Assembly (NCBI GenBank): GCA_902797915.1
Contig: CADBUK010000121.1
Location: forward strand, 1-14,069
From: Oscillospiraceae bacterium
GTDB taxonomy: Bacteria > Bacillota > Clostridia > Oscillospirales > Acutalibacteraceae
Length of the DNA stretch: 14,069 bases
Reading direction: 5' to 3'
Shown here: piece by piece, positions 14,004 to 14,069 of the stretch
Layout: the number at the start of each line of letters is the position of its first letter
Position numbering within the stretch: position 1 is the first letter of the stretch
Program-made: the position numbers and the translations under genes
The notes under the pieces: generated by a model
Databases searched by the model: none
Told to the model about the DNA's origin: nothing
Seen by the model: the letters and a program-made list of their open reading frames with translations, nothing else

Positions 14004-14069
14004 ATTAATCCTTCCGGATTAATGAAATATTCTTTCAGAATATGAAATTGCTTCGCAATGAAATATGCC
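14004..14069. repeat. Tandem short-hairpin array joined by TGAAAT, cut by the right edge
   Basis: Three consecutive perfect dyads: ATTAATCC-TTCC-GGATTAAT (14004-14023), ATATTCT-TTC-AGAATAT (14027-14043) and ATTGC-TTC-GCAAT (14047-14059). The joining sequence TGAAA(T) recurs at 14023-14028, 14043-14048 and 14059-14064. A fourth arm, ATATGCC, begins at 14063 and would be completed by TTC-GGCATAT beyond the window. Each arm differs, but every loop contains TTC. Confidence 0.75.

Noticed and set aside
14004..14069. CRISPR array
   Set aside because: The constant part is only about six bases and the variable parts are palindromes, not unique spacers; no cas gene is present.

Overview
The window looks like a chromosomal segment of a low-to-moderate GC Gram-positive bacterium of the Clostridia, probably an Oscillospiraceae/Ruminococcaceae-type gut organism. 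The evidence is strong GGAGG ribosome-binding sites, near-consensus sigma-A promoters with 17-bp spacers, a Firmicutes-type L10 leader, a four-cysteine L33, and short palindromic repeats of the kind scattered through gut clostridial genomes. This placement is inference from gene content and style; no taxonomic marker was searched.

Left part (1-5052, minus strand): a three-gene unit read from a clear promoter at 5024-5052. It carries rlmB (23S rRNA 2'-O-methyltransferase), then an 832-residue membrane protein that has the layout of a P1B-type metal-transport ATPase but lacks its catalytic motifs, then tex (RNA-binding transcription accessory protein), which runs off the left edge before its S1 domain.

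Middle part (5063-10192, minus strand): the ribosomal protein / transcription factor cluster rpmG-secE-nusG-rplK-rplA-[unknown gene]-rplJ-rplL. It has a strong promoter before rpmG, a possible second promoter and a structured leader before rplK, and a perfect terminator after rplA. A foreign-looking 238-residue membrane protein gene with its own promoter and terminator sits between rplA and rplJ. A second consensus promoter, an L10 leader and an attenuator control rplJL. Two tandem terminators close the cluster after rplL, and no rpoB follows. L10 and SecE both have acidic low-complexity C-terminal tails that their families normally lack.

Right part (10284-13953, plus strand, divergent from rpmG): a tight three-gene unit made of an HI0933-type flavoprotein, a COG2509-type FAD-dependent dehydrogenase overlapping it by 8 bp, and a cytoplasmic GH43-like five-bladed-propeller glycosidase. 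A 14-bp hairpin follows, and then a run of short TTC-loop hairpins joined by TGAAAT that continues past the right edge.

The most unusual item is the degenerate P-type ATPase-like protein between rlmB and tex. Next are the tailed SecE and L10, the gene inserted in the ribosomal cluster, and the edge hairpin array.
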